A stretch of DNA of 64,000 nucleotides from Marinisporobacter sp. (GTDB lineage Bacteria; Bacillota; Clostridia; Peptostreptococcales; Thermotaleaceae), in NCBI GenBank assembly GCA_025210525.1, contig JAOARP010000053.1, positions 186,001-250,000 of the forward strand. The letters run 5' to 3'. A program made the translations under genes and the position numbers. The notes beneath the pieces were generated by a model. The model was not told the origin of the DNA. It did no database searches and worked only from the letters and a program-made list of their open reading frames with translations. This document shows positions 21,678 to 31,867 of this stretch, piece after piece (the first letter of the stretch is position 1; every line of letters starts with the position of its first letter).

Positions 21678-22700
21678 GTGGATTACAAAAAAGTTATAGA
21701 AAATGCTAAAAAAATTACTGATTTTAAATGTAGAATATGTCCAGAGTGTAATGGGAGGGTATGTAGAGGGGAAATCCCTGGTGTTGGAGGAAAAGGTTCA
21801 GGAGCTGGGTTTACAAGAAATGTTGAAAAGTTAAAAGAAATAAAGCTGAATATGGATACGATTTATCATGCATCTGAAGTAGATGCATCCATAGAACTAT
21901 TCGGAAAGACATTTGAATATCCTATTTTTGCAGCACCTATAGGTGGTTTGATTCCATGCTATGGGGAAAAACTTACAGATTATGAGTATGCTAAAGCAAT
22001 TGTTAGAGGATGTAAAGAAGCAGGTACCATAGGCTTTACTGGTGATGGGGTGAAGGATGAGTATTTTTTAGATCCTCTTCGTGCTATTGAAGAAAATGAA
22101 TCACTAGGAATCCCTACTATAAAACCTTGGAGTAAAAAGGAGATCATGGAGAGACTTAGAGCGTCAGAAGGCAAAAATGTACCAGCTGTAGCTATGGATA
22201 TAGATGCGGCAGGACTTGCTATATTAGCTCAATTTGGAAAACCTGTTAGTCCAAAATCAGTAGATGATTTAAAAGGGATTATTGATAGTACAAAACTTCC
22301 GTTTATTGTAAAGGGGATCATGACGGTGAAAGGTGCTCTAAAGGCTATGGAAGCAGGCGCATATGGAATCGTTGTTTCTAATCATGGAGGAAGGGTATTA
22401 GACCATACTCCTGCAACAGTAGAAGTTCTTCCACGAATTGTACAAGCTGTAGGTGGAAAAATGAAAATATTTATTGATGGAGGAATAAGAAGCGGATTAG
22501 ATGTTTTAAAAGTACTGGCATTAGGAGCAGATGCTGTTTTAATAGGCAGACCTTATGCTGTGGCAGCTTATGGAGGAGGAGCAGAAGGAGTAAAGCTTTA
22601 TACAGAAAAGATAGGAAAAGAACTAAAAGAAGGAATGATTATGACTGGATGTAGTAATTTAAAGGAAATCGATAAGGATATTATTTTCCAATCTATATAG
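21678..22700 (+). CDS. FMN-dependent 2-hydroxy-acid dehydrogenase family protein
   Basis: 340 residues. TIM-barrel flavoprotein of the lactate oxidase / glycolate oxidase family, oxidising 2-hydroxy acids to 2-oxo acids. The catalytic His-Arg pair is in VSNHGGRVLDHTPAT; the FMN phosphate site is FIDGGIRSGLDVLKVLALGA then AVLIGRP; FIVKGIMTV carries the FMN-contacting Lys. The N-terminus is unusual in having four cysteines (CRICPECNGRVCRGE, residues about 17-31), a feature I associate with clostridial homologues and which may bind metal or a cluster. Substrate unknown. GTG start at 21678 after AGGAGGG. Confidence 0.88.
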   Translation: MDYKKVIENAKKITDFKCRICPECNGRVCRGEIPGVGGKGSGAGFTRNVEKLKEIKLNMDTIYHASEVDASIELFGKTFEYPIFAAPIGGLIPCYGEKLTDYEYAKAIVRGCKEAGTIGFTGDGVKDEYFLDPLRAIEENESLGIPTIKPWSKKEIMERLRASEGKNVPAVAMDIDAAGLAILAQFGKPVSPKSVDDLKGIIDSTKLPFIVKGIMTVKGALKAMEAGAYGIVVSNHGGRVLDHTPATVEVLPRIVQAVGGKMKIFIDGGIRSGLDVLKVLALGADAVLIGRPYAVAAYGGGAEGVKLYTEKIGKELKEGMIMTGCSNLKEIDKDIIFQSI

Positions 22701-22815
22701 ATGATTTTGTTTAAAAATATAAAATTTTCAAGAATATCAAATCAAATGATACTTTGTATAAATTATCCAAATATGATAAAATAAATAATTAAGATATTTA
22801 TTTTGAGGAGATATT

Positions 22816-25272
22816 ATGAAGAAAAAATTTATTATGTATCTAATTCTAGTAATGGTGTTTTCTAATGTTTTGTTAGCTGGAATAATTCATTATTATGTTG
22901 AAAATAAAATAGATCATATATTAGAGATACAGAAACAAGATATCATTCTCCAATCAAAAGAAAAGGTATTAGCCTTTGATACAGTACTTCTTGCAATAGA
23001 TCAAGAGCTAAAGGAAAAAAATAGAAAAAATATTTTAGCAATTGATAAAGAATTAGAAGAAAAAGTAAATACGGGAAAAGATATAAGCAGCGAGGAGCTA
23101 AAGAAGATAGCACAAAAATTTTCTGTATCAGAAATTTATCTAATCAATAGGGATGGGATTATTGATTATACTTCTTTTGTGCCAGATGAAAAATTTAACA
23201 TTTTCGAGACAGGAAAAGGATTCAGAAAGTTTTTAAAATCATTATATGGACAAGGGATAATAAAAGATCAAAGCATTACTGTTTCTAGTAATACAGGGAT
23301 ATTAAATAAATATACTTATTATAGTCCAAAAGGAAGAGACTATATTCTCTCTACGTCTATAGATGTTAAAGAATATGTAAAAAATAATTATCCAAAGGAA
23401 TATTATGAATTCGTATTTTCAAGAATATTTCAATCTGTTGTAGAGGATAATAAGTATTTAGTAGATATGGATATATACAATCACAATAAAATAAATAGTT
23501 GGTCGTTATTAGAAACAGGAAAGAAATTTGATAAAGATTGTGAATTTGTAGATAGACTTCGAAAAGAAAAAAAGATTTGTATAAACAAGAATGGAGTACA
23601 TTATTGTTATCGTGCTTTTCAATCAAATAAATTTAATTATGATTTTACGAGAAATATGTATATCGAGTTAGTATATGATTTTTCAGATTTAGAAAAGAAT
23701 AAAAATGATATTTTTTCCTTTGCTATAGGAATCTCGTTTTTTGTTATAGGTATTATATTTTTTGTCACGTCTAGATTTTTTGGTGAATATGTAATGAAAA
23801 AAATTAATACCATCAATAGTGGATTAAAGATGATAGCTAAGGGACAATACGAGCATTATATTGAAATGGGTTCCATGGATGAGTTTTCTGATATTACAAA
23901 AACTATTAATGAAATGAAGGAAAATATAAAAGCCAGAGAAGAAGAGCTTCGCAGAAAAAGAGAACAAATTCATAGGTTAGCTTATTTTGATAGTTTAACA
24001 GGTCTACCGAATAGGGCATTGTTCGAAGAGAAACTGTCTATAGCATTAGAAGATGCTCAACTGAATAATGGCAAATTAGCTTTATTATATTTGGATTTAG
24101 ATGATTTTAAAAAGGTGAATGACACGATTGGTCATATGTTTGGAGATTTACTTCTTAAAAACGTAGGAAGTCTACTCAAGAAATGTTTAGGGGAAAAGGC
24201 TACGGTTACTCGTTTAGGAGGAGATGAATTTGTTGCAGTTTTACCTCGTATAGATGATGAAGAGGAATTAGTAAAATTTATTGAAAATATAATAAAAGCT
24301 TTTCAAAATCCTTGGATTTTAGATGATCGTGAATTTTATATTACTGTAAGTATTGGTGTTACCTTATATCCAAAGGATGGAGAAGCTTCTCATATACTTT
24401 TAAAAAATGCGGATACAGCTATGTATTCTGCTAAGAATAATGGGAAAAATAGTTATTATTTTTATACACCTGATTTGAATGAAAAAATGATAGAGAAGTT
24501 GGAAATGGAAAATAATTTAAGACATGCTGTAGAACGTAATGAATTTATGGTTTATTATCAACCTAAAGTACATATGCATACAGGAAATATTACAGGAGTA
24601 GAAGCTTTGATTAGGTGGAAACATTCTACAAAAGGAATGATCTCTCCCAATGATTTTATACCTATAGCCGAAGAAACAAAGCTCATTATTCCTATTGGTG
24701 AATGGGTGCTAAGAAATGCCTGTGAGCAAAATAAAATATGGCAAGAGTTAGGATATCGTGATATGAGTGTATCTGTAAATCTTTCTGTTATTCAGATCCA
24801 ACAGCCAGATTTTATAGAAAAGGTAAAAAGTATTTTAAAAGAAACGGGGATTAAACCTTCTTCTTTAGAATTAGAAATTACAGAAAATATTATTATGGAA
24901 GACTTTGAATTTACAAATAATATATTAAATCATTTGAGGGGATTAGGTATTCACATATCTTTAGATGATTTTGGTAAGGGATACTCTTCTTTAAATTATT
25001 TAAAGCAACTAGAAATAGATGTTTTAAAAATTGATAAAGCTTTTGTAGATGATATTACTGAAAATAGTCATCAGCAGGCTATTGTAAAGGCAGTTATTGA
25101 GATGGCACATAATATGGATATAACTGTTGTTGCAGAAGGTGTTGAAACATGGGAACAGTTTGAATTTTTAAAAAGCTTACATTGTGATAAAGTACAAGGA
25201 TATCTCTTTAGTAAGCCTATTTCTGTATTGGAAATGGAAGAAATGATGAAAGCCAAGAAAAAAATATGCTAA
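22816..25272 (+). CDS. Membrane GGDEF-EAL bifunctional c-di-GMP protein
   Basis: 818 residues. TM1 at residues 5-25, an extracytoplasmic sensor of about 260 residues without a motif I recognise, TM2 at about 297-320, HAMP, then GGDEF (SLTGLPNRALFEE; intact GGDEF near 468) and EAL domains (EALIRW near 596; NVSVNLS-type VNLSVIQ, ELEITENI, LDDFGKGYSSLNYL, KIDKAFVDD, VVAEGVET). All catalytic motifs of both domains look intact, so synthesis and hydrolysis of c-di-GMP are both possible. The RxxD product-inhibition site upstream of GGDEF is absent. A possible promoter is TTGTAT-N17-TAAAAT just upstream. Confidence 0.93.
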   Translation: MKKKFIMYLILVMVFSNVLLAGIIHYYVENKIDHILEIQKQDIILQSKEKVLAFDTVLLAIDQELKEKNRKNILAIDKELEEKVNTGKDISSEELKKIAQKFSVSEIYLINRDGIIDYTSFVPDEKFNIFETGKGFRKFLKSLYGQGIIKDQSITVSSNTGILNKYTYYSPKGRDYILSTSIDVKEYVKNNYPKEYYEFVFSRIFQSVVEDNKYLVDMDIYNHNKINSWSLLETGKKFDKDCEFVDRLRKEKKICINKNGVHYCYRAFQSNKFNYDFTRNMYIELVYDFSDLEKNKNDIFSFAIGISFFVIGIIFFVTSRFFGEYVMKKINTINSGLKMIAKGQYEHYIEMGSMDEFSDITKTINEMKENIKAREEELRRKREQIHRLAYFDSLTGLPNRALFEEKLSIALEDAQLNNGKLALLYLDLDDFKKVNDTIGHMFGDLLLKNVGSLLKKCLGEKATVTRLGGDEFVAVLPRIDDEEELVKFIENIIKAFQNPWILDDREFYITVSIGVTLYPKDGEASHILLKNADTAMYSAKNNGKNSYYFYTPDLNEKMIEKLEMENNLRHAVERNEFMVYYQPKVHMHTGNITGVEALIRWKHSTKGMISPNDFIPIAEETKLIIPIGEWVLRNACEQNKIWQELGYRDMSVSVNLSVIQIQQPDFIEKVKSILKETGIKPSSLELEITENIIMEDFEFTNNILNHLRGLGIHISLDDFGKGYSSLNYLKQLEIDVLKIDKAFVDDITENSHQQAIVKAVIEMAHNMDITVVAEGVETWEQFEFLKSLHCDKVQGYLFSKPISVLEMEEMMKAKKKIC

Positions 25273-25307
25273 AAAATATAGATAGGGTTAACCTATCTAT
25301 ATTTTTT
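25271..25307. terminator. Bidirectional terminator between GGDEF-EAL and ClC genes
   Basis: AAAAAATATAGATAGG pairs with CCTATCTATATTTTTT. The A and T flanks make it work on both strands for the convergent genes. Confidence 0.88.
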
Positions 25308-26664
25308 ATATGCTTTTATTATGATCATAAAGCTTTTCTAATAATTTACTTTTATTTTTGATTTTAATATGTGGTTCTTCTTGAACCTGTCCTATTTCAC
25401 AATTGATTTCTGTATCCATTGAAGGAGATTTATGAATGACAAGAATTTGACTTGGATAAACACTTTTATGCCCAACCATGAGATAGCCAATAACGATAGC
25501 GATAGATGCATAGGATGCTACCTCAACACCAAATAATTCCATTGCTATGAGGATTCCTGCAATCGGTGTATTAGCACATGCTGCTAAGAATGCCACCATA
25601 CCTACAGCAGAGAAAAAAGCAATATTTCCATGCATCATTTGGCCCCATGCATTACCTGCTGTTGCACCAATATAAAATATAGGTGTTAGAATACCTCCAC
25701 TTCCTCCAGAGCCTAATGTAACAGAGGTTGTGAACATCTTAAGAAGAAAATCTAATCCTCCTACAGCTTGCCCTGAAACACTATCATTGATTACATCTGT
25801 ACCTAGCCCTATATAATCTTTAGTGCCTGTTAAATAAACGATTACAACAAGAATAAGCCCGCCAATAATTCCTTTATAAGGTTTATATAGATTGATTTTT
25901 ACGATAGATTCTTCTGTGAAATTTAAAATACGAATAAAAAGCATAGCTAAAGATCCCATAAAAGCTCCAAATAAAAGCATATTTAAAAACATTTTTAGAT
26001 CACTTGAATGATTTAATTGAATTATATAAGAAAGATGAGATACGCCCAATGCTTCATTAATAAGACAACTTATATAAGAAGCAATTAAAGACGGCAAAAG
26101 AACAATATATGAAAATCTACCCACATATAAAACCTCTGCTGCAAAAACTGCTCCCGCAATAGGTGTGCCAAATACTCCTGCAAAACCTGCACTAATACCA
26201 CAGATAACAAATCTTTTTCTGTCCAAAGAATCTTTTATTTTGAATAAGTCTGAAAAAAAGGATGCAATTCCAGCTCCTATTTGAGCACAAGGACCTTCCT
26301 TACCTGCTGAGCCTCCTGATATTAGCGTAATAAGAGTTGCAAGTAATTTTACAGGGATGACTTTAATATCTATTTTTCCTTGTCTTTGATGAACAGCTTC
26401 GATGACCTTTTCTGTTCCATGGCCTTCTGCATCGGGGGCTAATTTTACAACAAGGAGACTGCTTAGAAAGAATGCAATAGGCATCAATAAGTAATAATAA
26501 TTCCACTTAGTCATATGATATTCTCCTAAATGAAGGAGTTTTAGAAAAAGACCTGTAACAGAGCCTACAACTAGACCGGCAAATATAGCTATTGTAATCC
26601 ACTTAATCCCACTGCTTAGGAGGACTGTTTGTTCAACAAAGTCCATTTTAATTTTGTTTTTCAT
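25306..26664 (-). CDS. ClC family chloride channel/transporter
   Basis: 452 residues, about 10-12 membrane segments. ClC signatures: SGGSAGKEGP with gating Glu123, GISAGFAGVFGTPIAG, and GSGGSGGILTPIFYIGA. The first selectivity motif GSGIP of E. coli ClC is replaced by GHGT (81-84), so the central Ser is missing, and the position of the internal proton Glu203 of E. coli ClC is Val178 (AAEVLY). That pattern occurs in channel-type ClCs, so passive chloride conduction is possible. No CBS domains; a short C-terminal tail. GAGGTG precedes the ATG. Confidence 0.92.
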   Translation of the reverse strand: MKNKIKMDFVEQTVLLSSGIKWITIAIFAGLVVGSVTGLFLKLLHLGEYHMTKWNYYYLLMPIAFFLSSLLVVKLAPDAEGHGTEKVIEAVHQRQGKIDIKVIPVKLLATLITLISGGSAGKEGPCAQIGAGIASFFSDLFKIKDSLDRKRFVICGISAGFAGVFGTPIAGAVFAAEVLYVGRFSYIVLLPSLIASYISCLINEALGVSHLSYIIQLNHSSDLKMFLNMLLFGAFMGSLAMLFIRILNFTEESIVKINLYKPYKGIIGGLILVVIVYLTGTKDYIGLGTDVINDSVSGQAVGGLDFLLKMFTTSVTLGSGGSGGILTPIFYIGATAGNAWGQMMHGNIAFFSAVGMVAFLAACANTPIAGILIAMELFGVEVASYASIAIVIGYLMVGHKSVYPSQILVIHKSPSMDTEINCEIGQVQEEPHIKIKNKSKLLEKLYDHNKSI

Positions 26665-27037
26665 AAAATCACCTCTAAATTTGTCTAAAATATTTATTTA
26701 ATCATATAGATATTTGCTTGAAGAGGTGGACTACTTATTATTCAATGAAATAATCTTTAGTGTGAAAGTTTTTTTATCTATTGAATGATCCTTATGAATC
26801 AAGTAAATAGAAAGTAAAACAAGCAAAATCTATAGAAATATAGGATAAATGGCGATTGTAAATATTATCAAAATTATTCAAAAATTATCAAATCACCCAT
26901 TATATATTAATATTTCTTACTCAGAATGTAAAGTGCAAAAATAGGGTATATTTACAAAAAATTTAATAAATAGGAAGGATTGCATGAAAAAGAGTGGTAA
27001 AATAGTAATAAAAAATATATAAGAAAGAGATGATTAT
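26665..27037. other. Intergenic region between divergent ClC and SSS genes
   Basis: 373 bases, AT-rich. It must hold both divergent promoters, but I could not pick a convincing pair of boxes. A 12-codon ORF (26984-27022) with AGGAAGG in front of it ends 15 bases before the SSS gene; it may be a leader peptide or chance. No riboswitch recognised. Confidence 0.4.
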
Positions 27038-28426
27038 ATGATCACATCTGTCCATTATATTAGTACTTGTATAACTCTTTTGTTTGTATCTTATTTAGGA
27101 TATCATACGGCAAAGAAGGTAAAGTCTTCACAGGATTTTGCTGTAGGAGGAAGACGTTTAACTAGTATTCAAGTATCAGGAAGTATTATTGCTACTATTG
27201 TTGGAGGGGCTTCTACTATAGGAACTGCTCAGCTAGCCTTTCAAAAAGGAGTGAGTGCTGTATGGTTTACCTTAGGCGCGAGTATTGCCTGTTTATTTTT
27301 AGGTGTATTTATGGCAGGGCCTTTAAGACGAGCTGAAGTAGATACGATTCCAGAGTTCTTATCTAGAACTTATGGAGTATATGCAGGAGTTGCTGCTAGT
27401 GTGCTTACTGCTTTTGCCATATTTGTACATATTACAGGGCAAGTTCTTTCAGCAGTTGCTATACTTACCTCTACGTTTCAGATAGGGGTTATATTAGCTG
27501 TTTTTATAAGTATTATATTGATTATATCTTATATATTTTTTGGAGGATTCTTAGGAACTAGTATAGTGGGGATTGTAAAATCCATTTTATTATATTTTAC
27601 TTTGATGATTAGTGGGATGATTGTATATAGCTATTTTCATGGAATAGGAGGAATTACAGGTGCTTTTCCAAAAGAACCGTGGCTTGATATGTTTAGTGAT
27701 GGTGTATATGTATCTATTGCTCAAGGGTTTTCTATGGTTGTTGGAATTACTTCTACTCAAACCTATCTTCAAGCAATGTTTTCAGGTAAAAATGAAAAGG
27801 AATCAAGAGAAGGAGCTTTTCTTTCTGCATTATTGATTCCCCCTGTAGGATTTATTTGTACATGGATAGGTTTATATATGAGGAGTGTAAACCCTCATAT
27901 TATTCCAAAGGAAGCATTACCTACATTTATTTTAACTTATTTAAATCCTTGGATTGGTGGGATTACTATAGCAACACTGATTATATCCGTTATTGGCACA
28001 GGGGCAGGTCTTACTTTAGGAATTAGTACTATGATCAATAGAGATATCTATGTAAGGTGTATTAATCAAAAGGCAGATGACCAGAAACAATTATTAGTTC
28101 TAAGAAGTGCTGTATGTATTATATCTCTTCTTACAATTATAATGGTATTTACGAATATGAATTCTCTTATACTAGAGTGGGGATTTTTATCTATGGCTTT
28201 AAGAGGCACAACTATATTTATTCCATTGCTAGGAGCATTATACTTTAAAGATCAGGTAACCCCATTAGCAGGATTTGTAGCAATTATTGTTGCTCCTATT
28301 ATCTCTGTATTATGGGGAGTGATAGGGATAGGAAATATAAATTCTTTGTATGTTGGTCTAGGGAGTAGCTTTATTTTATTAATAGGAATATCAATGTTTT
28401 CTAAGAAAAAAGAAGTAAACAGATAA
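27038..28426 (+). CDS. Sodium:solute symporter (SSS) family transporter
   Basis: 462 residues, about 13 membrane segments. SSS-family signatures: N-terminal QDFAVGGRRLTSIQVSGS (the GGR motif after TM1), TIVGGASTIGTAQLAF in TM2, and TIPEFLSRTYG after TM3. Sodium-driven uptake of an organic solute; the substrate (carboxylate, amino acid or sugar) cannot be told. Single gene sharing a terminator with the convergent gene. Confidence 0.9.
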   Translation: MITSVHYISTCITLLFVSYLGYHTAKKVKSSQDFAVGGRRLTSIQVSGSIIATIVGGASTIGTAQLAFQKGVSAVWFTLGASIACLFLGVFMAGPLRRAEVDTIPEFLSRTYGVYAGVAASVLTAFAIFVHITGQVLSAVAILTSTFQIGVILAVFISIILIISYIFFGGFLGTSIVGIVKSILLYFTLMISGMIVYSYFHGIGGITGAFPKEPWLDMFSDGVYVSIAQGFSMVVGITSTQTYLQAMFSGKNEKESREGAFLSALLIPPVGFICTWIGLYMRSVNPHIIPKEALPTFILTYLNPWIGGITIATLIISVIGTGAGLTLGISTMINRDIYVRCINQKADDQKQLLVLRSAVCIISLLTIIMVFTNMNSLILEWGFLSMALRGTTIFIPLLGALYFKDQVTPLAGFVAIIVAPIISVLWGVIGIGNINSLYVGLGSSFILLIGISMFSKKKEVNR

Positions 28427-28468
28427 AAAATAATGAGTCAATGAAAAAACATTGGCTCATTATTTTAA
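28427..28468. terminator. Bidirectional terminator after SSS gene
   Basis: AAAATAATGAGTCAATG pairs with CATTGGCTCATTATTTT around a six-base A-rich loop. The hairpin overlaps the stop of the convergent gene. Confidence 0.88.
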
Positions 28469-29200
28469 AAGGTCGGGTTTTAAATCATCCTTTAGGGCAG
28501 AAAAAGGTATTTTGATAATAGGGATTTCTGATTCAATAGGTGCAATTTGATGAAATCCAAAAAATATGGAAAGGTTATCACCGTCAATGTAAAAGGGTTG
28601 ATCGTCTGCAATCCCTTTAAATTTTTTTGCTGCATCAGGCATGTATTTATCTTTATTGTAAAGGAGTTCTTTTCGTACTTCTTTGTTAATGACTTCTTTA
28701 TAATCTACTCCTTCTTTAAATAAATCTTTTAAGCTTAAGGATTTTCCTGTTTCTGTATCAAAGTTATAAGAGGTTTTGATATAATAATTTTTGCCATTTA
28801 TATATTCATGATAGATGACAGAAATACTGATAATATTATTTTGATTATAGGTAACCCTATAGATGGTAGAAACGATATAAGGATCAATGGGTTCTCCTTT
28901 TCTTTTTGCTTCTTCTGCATATTCTTTTGCTGCTTCTTCCATTTGTCTTTTAAATTCCATTGCATCATTTTCAATAGAATGATTGATATGATCTTCTATT
29001 TCTTTGTTCTTGCATCCATGTAGTACAGGAATGATTAGGTCAATTTTGATATATTCTTTTGTATCTTTTATTTCTTTTGGGTTGATGAGTATGGGATTTT
29101 CTTTTGATAAAACTGGGTTATAAATAGTTTTTTTTATAGAATAAGGTGTTCTCATGCAATAAGGGAAACAAGAACCATAAAAATTATAGGGGAATCTCAT
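28460..29200 (-). CDS. DUF4163/DUF3298-like protein
   Basis: 246 residues. The region from about 50 to 240 looks like the DUF4163-DUF3298 pair found in RsiV and PdaC: IKIDLIIPVLHGCKN, helix AMEFKRQMEEAAKEYAEEA, SVIYHEYINGKNYYIKTSYN, FDTETGKSLSLKDLF, and a C-terminal FYIDGDNLSIFFGFHQIAP block. Unlike RsiV it has no membrane segment and no signal peptide; the N-terminus (RFPYNFYGSCFPYCMR) is aromatic and Cys-rich, which could suit a spore-layer protein. Role unknown. AGGAGG nine bases before the ATG. Confidence 0.75.
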   Translation of the reverse strand: MRFPYNFYGSCFPYCMRTPYSIKKTIYNPVLSKENPILINPKEIKDTKEYIKIDLIIPVLHGCKNKEIEDHINHSIENDAMEFKRQMEEAAKEYAEEAKRKGEPIDPYIVSTIYRVTYNQNNIISISVIYHEYINGKNYYIKTSYNFDTETGKSLSLKDLFKEGVDYKEVINKEVRKELLYNKDKYMPDAAKKFKGIADDQPFYIDGDNLSIFFGFHQIAPIESEIPIIKIPFSALKDDLKPDLLK

Positions 29201-29410
29201 GGACGATACCTCCTCATTTTTTACTTACCCCTATCTTTTAAGATTAGAAATAAGGTATACTTGTATTAATCGTAAGATTTTATAGAATCTATTTTAGATG
29301 GATACATTATATAATATGTTTTTTTATAGAATTTGTGAAAAAATTTTATGGTGAGAAGGATATTCATTTAATTGTAATGATAAAGGTTAAAAGGAAAGGA
29401 AGAACGTTAT

Positions 29411-30592
29411 ATGGAAAAAATATATGAGATGATAGAAAAAGTTTTAAAGGAAGAGTCGTTGATTGATTGTGTTTTAAGTAATATAAGAAAAAAAGACCCA
29501 GAAGGGTATGATAAAGTAACGATTCGTCCTATTATTTTAAAGGAAAATAAAGTTTATCAATTTACATACAATTATCAAAAGAAAGTGACCCATGAAAATA
29601 TAAAAAAAGAAGAAATGCTTGAAAAAGTAATGATTTTATTCGAACAATTTAAGCAAGGTCAGTTTTTCACGAAGGATGCAGATTATCAAATACTGATTAG
29701 TAAAAAATTCAAGGTAAAAATATTAAAAAAAACTCCTACAAAGAAAGCTACAAGCTTAGAGCATAACAGAAAGAAAAAATATATATTATCTGAAGGAGAA
29801 CCCAATTCTTTTTTAATAAGGCTTGGCGTGATGAATGAAAAAGGAAAGGTCCTTTCAAAGAAATTTGATAAGTTTCGTCAGATCAATCGATTTTTAGAAA
29901 TGGTAGAGGATATTATGCCTTATCTTAAAAAGGAACAGGAAAGGATTAATATTATCGATTTTGGGTGTGGAAAATCTTATTTAACCTTTGCTCTTTATCA
30001 TTACCTTGTGGAAGTATCAAAGCTAAATGTGAATATCGTTGGATTAGATTTAAAAAAGGATGTTATTAAACATTGCAATGAGATTGCAATGGACTTAGGA
30101 TATGATGATTTAAAATTCATGATTGGAGATATTGAGCATTTCACAGGAGCAAACAAAGTAGATATGGTTGTAACCCTTCATGCATGTGATACGGCAACAG
30201 ATGCAGCTCTTACAAAGGCCATAGAGTGGGATGCGGATGTGATTTTATCTGTTCCATGTTGTCAGCATGAGCTATTTAAGCAAATTCATAATGATGTGAT
30301 GAAGCCTATTTTAAAGCATGGAATTTTAAAGGAAAGAATGTCCGCAATCGTTACAGATAGCATAAGAGCCAATATACTAGAGATTATGGGATATCAAACA
30401 CAAATATTAGAATTTATTGATATGGAGCATACACCTAAAAATTTATTGATTCGTGCTGTGAAGACAGATAAAGGATCTAAGGAAGCTATAGAAGAATATA
30501 AAAAGTTAAAAGATTTCTTAGGGATTGATCCTTATTTTGAGAGAGCTTTAGGAGAAAAGTTAAAGAGAAGGTTAGAAAAAAGAAGCAAGTAA
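29411..30592 (+). CDS. Class I SAM-dependent methyltransferase (Methyltransf_32-like)
   Basis: 393 residues, soluble. The N-terminal 180 residues are Lys-rich with no motif I recognise. The C-terminal Rossmann domain has the SAM motif I IIDFGCGKSYLTFALY (about 183-198), NVNIVGLDLKKDV as motif II, VTLHACDTATDAALTKA, and SVPCCQHELFKQI. The HACDTATD and PCCQHE blocks are shared with the group that includes eukaryotic METTL25-like proteins and suggest an RNA or protein substrate, not proven. Its last bases overlap the tyrS terminator of the opposite strand. Confidence 0.82.
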   Translation: MEKIYEMIEKVLKEESLIDCVLSNIRKKDPEGYDKVTIRPIILKENKVYQFTYNYQKKVTHENIKKEEMLEKVMILFEQFKQGQFFTKDADYQILISKKFKVKILKKTPTKKATSLEHNRKKKYILSEGEPNSFLIRLGVMNEKGKVLSKKFDKFRQINRFLEMVEDIMPYLKKEQERINIIDFGCGKSYLTFALYHYLVEVSKLNVNIVGLDLKKDVIKHCNEIAMDLGYDDLKFMIGDIEHFTGANKVDMVVTLHACDTATDAALTKAIEWDADVILSVPCCQHELFKQIHNDVMKPILKHGILKERMSAIVTDSIRANILEIMGYQTQILEFIDMEHTPKNLLIRAVKTDKGSKEAIEEYKKLKDFLGIDPYFERALGEKLKRRLEKRSK

Positions 30593-30608
30593 AAATATAC
30601 TTGCTTCT
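30575..30608 (-). terminator. Terminator of tyrS
   Basis: Perfect 10-bp stem (AGAAGCAAGT with ACTTGCTTCT) with a T run on the minus strand. It lies partly inside the 3' end of the convergent methyltransferase gene. Confidence 0.8.
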
Positions 30609-30614
30609 TGATTA

Positions 30615-31841
30615 TTAAACTAATTTTACTTGATGATATACTTTTTTACCTTTTTTAATCATCATAGTACTATCTTTAAAATCTTCTTCTTTGATAATAT
30701 GCTTCATATCTGTAATCTTTTCACCATCTAAAGAAATACCACCTTGTTGGATGAGTCTTCTTGCTTCACCATTAGATGAAGTAAGCTTAAGACTTGTAAG
30801 AAGTGCCATAAGACCCATTCCTTCTGTAAATTCAGAACGAGGAACTTCAGTAGTTGGTATATTTTCGCTTGCAGGACCTTTTCCAAATAAAGCTTTTGCT
30901 GCTTCTTGGGCTTTTTTTGCTTCTTCTTCACCATGAACAAGCTTAGTTACTTCATAGGCTAAAATTTCTTTTGCTTTATTGATTTCTGCCCCTTCTAATG
31001 AACTTAAAGCTTTTACTTCATCCATAGGAAGGAAGGTAAGAAGACTTAAACATTTTTCTACATCTGCATCTTCAACATTTCTCCAGTATTGGTAGAAATC
31101 ATATGGACTTGTTTTCTCAGGATCAAGCCAAACAGCTCCAGATTCTGTTTTACCCATTTTCTTCCCTTCGCTTGTTGTAAGCAGCGTGAAGGTCATACCG
31201 TAAGCAGGATTACTATCTACTCTTCTGATTAATTCAACTCCACCAAGAATGTTTGACCATTGATCATTGCCACCAAGCTGCATTTTACAATTATATTTTC
31301 TGTGAAGCTCTAAAAAGTCGTAAGATTGCATAATCATGTAGTTAAACTCAAGGAAGGATAATCCTTTTTCCATACGGCTTTTGAAGCATTCTGCTGTAAG
31401 CATTCTATTTACAGAGAAATGTCTTCCAACTTCTCTTAAGAAAGGAATATACTCTAAATTCATTAGCCAATCTGCATTATTTACCATAAGGGCTTTTCCT
31501 TCAGAGAAATCTAAAAACTTGGACAATTGTTTTTTAAAGCATTCACAATGATACTCAACTATTTCAGGTGTCATCATTTTTCTCATGTCTGTTTTTCCAG
31601 TAGGATCTCCTACCATACCCGTTCCGCCACCAACTAATACGATTGGACGGTGACCAGCTTTTTGCATATGCATCATTGTTACAACTTGAAGGAAGTGACC
31701 TACATGTAAACTATCAGCAGTAGGGTCAAAACCAATATAAAATGTAACAGATTCCTTAGAAAGAAGTTCTCTGATTTCATCTTCGTGGGTAGCTTGTTGA
31801 ATAAATCCACGCTCTTTTAGTACATCAAAAACATTGCTCAT
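30615..31841 (-). CDS. tyrS: Tyrosyl-tRNA synthetase
   Basis: 408 residues. Class I synthetase charging tRNA-Tyr. HIGH motif as HVGH ([10 protein letters not shown], about 46-55), tyrosine-pocket [16 protein letters not shown]-like KMGKTESG near residue 230, and a C-terminal S4 RNA-binding domain ([15 protein letters not shown]). Preceded by AAGGAGG and a T-box leader, so transcription should rise when tRNA-Tyr is uncharged. Confidence 0.97.
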   Translation of the reverse strand: MSNVFDVLKERGFIQQATHEDEIRELLSKESVTFYIGFDPTADSLHVGHFLQVVTMMHMQKAGHRPIVLVGGGTGMVGDPTGKTDMRKMMTPEIVEYHCECFKKQLSKFLDFSEGKALMVNNADWLMNLEYIPFLREVGRHFSVNRMLTAECFKSRMEKGLSFLEFNYMIMQSYDFLELHRKYNCKMQLGGNDQWSNILGGVELIRRVDSNPAYGMTFTLLTTSEGKKMGKTESGAVWLDPEKTSPYDFYQYWRNVEDADVEKCLSLLTFLPMDEVKALSSLEGAEINKAKEILAYEVTKLVHGEEEAKKAQEAAKALFGKGPASENIPTTEVPRSEFTEGMGLMALLTSLKLTSSNGEARRLIQQGGISLDGEKITDMKHIIKEEDFKDSTMMIKKGKKVYHQVKLV

Positions 31842-31867
31842 TTTAAAACCTCCTTAATATTTATAAA

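Noticed and set aside
22700-22815. c-di-GMP riboswitch before the GGDEF-EAL gene or the chemoreceptors
   Set aside because: I looked for the conserved class I and II aptamer segments in these leaders and saw none.
25306-26664. ClC protein as a fluoride exporter (CLC-F)
   Set aside because: GKEGP and the other motifs are the ordinary chloride type and no fluoride riboswitch was recognised upstream.
26984-27022. 12-codon ORF with AGGAAGG in front of the SSS transporter gene
   Set aside because: Could be a leader peptide, but it has no run of regulatory codons and no attenuator hairpin; mentioned only under the intergenic entry.
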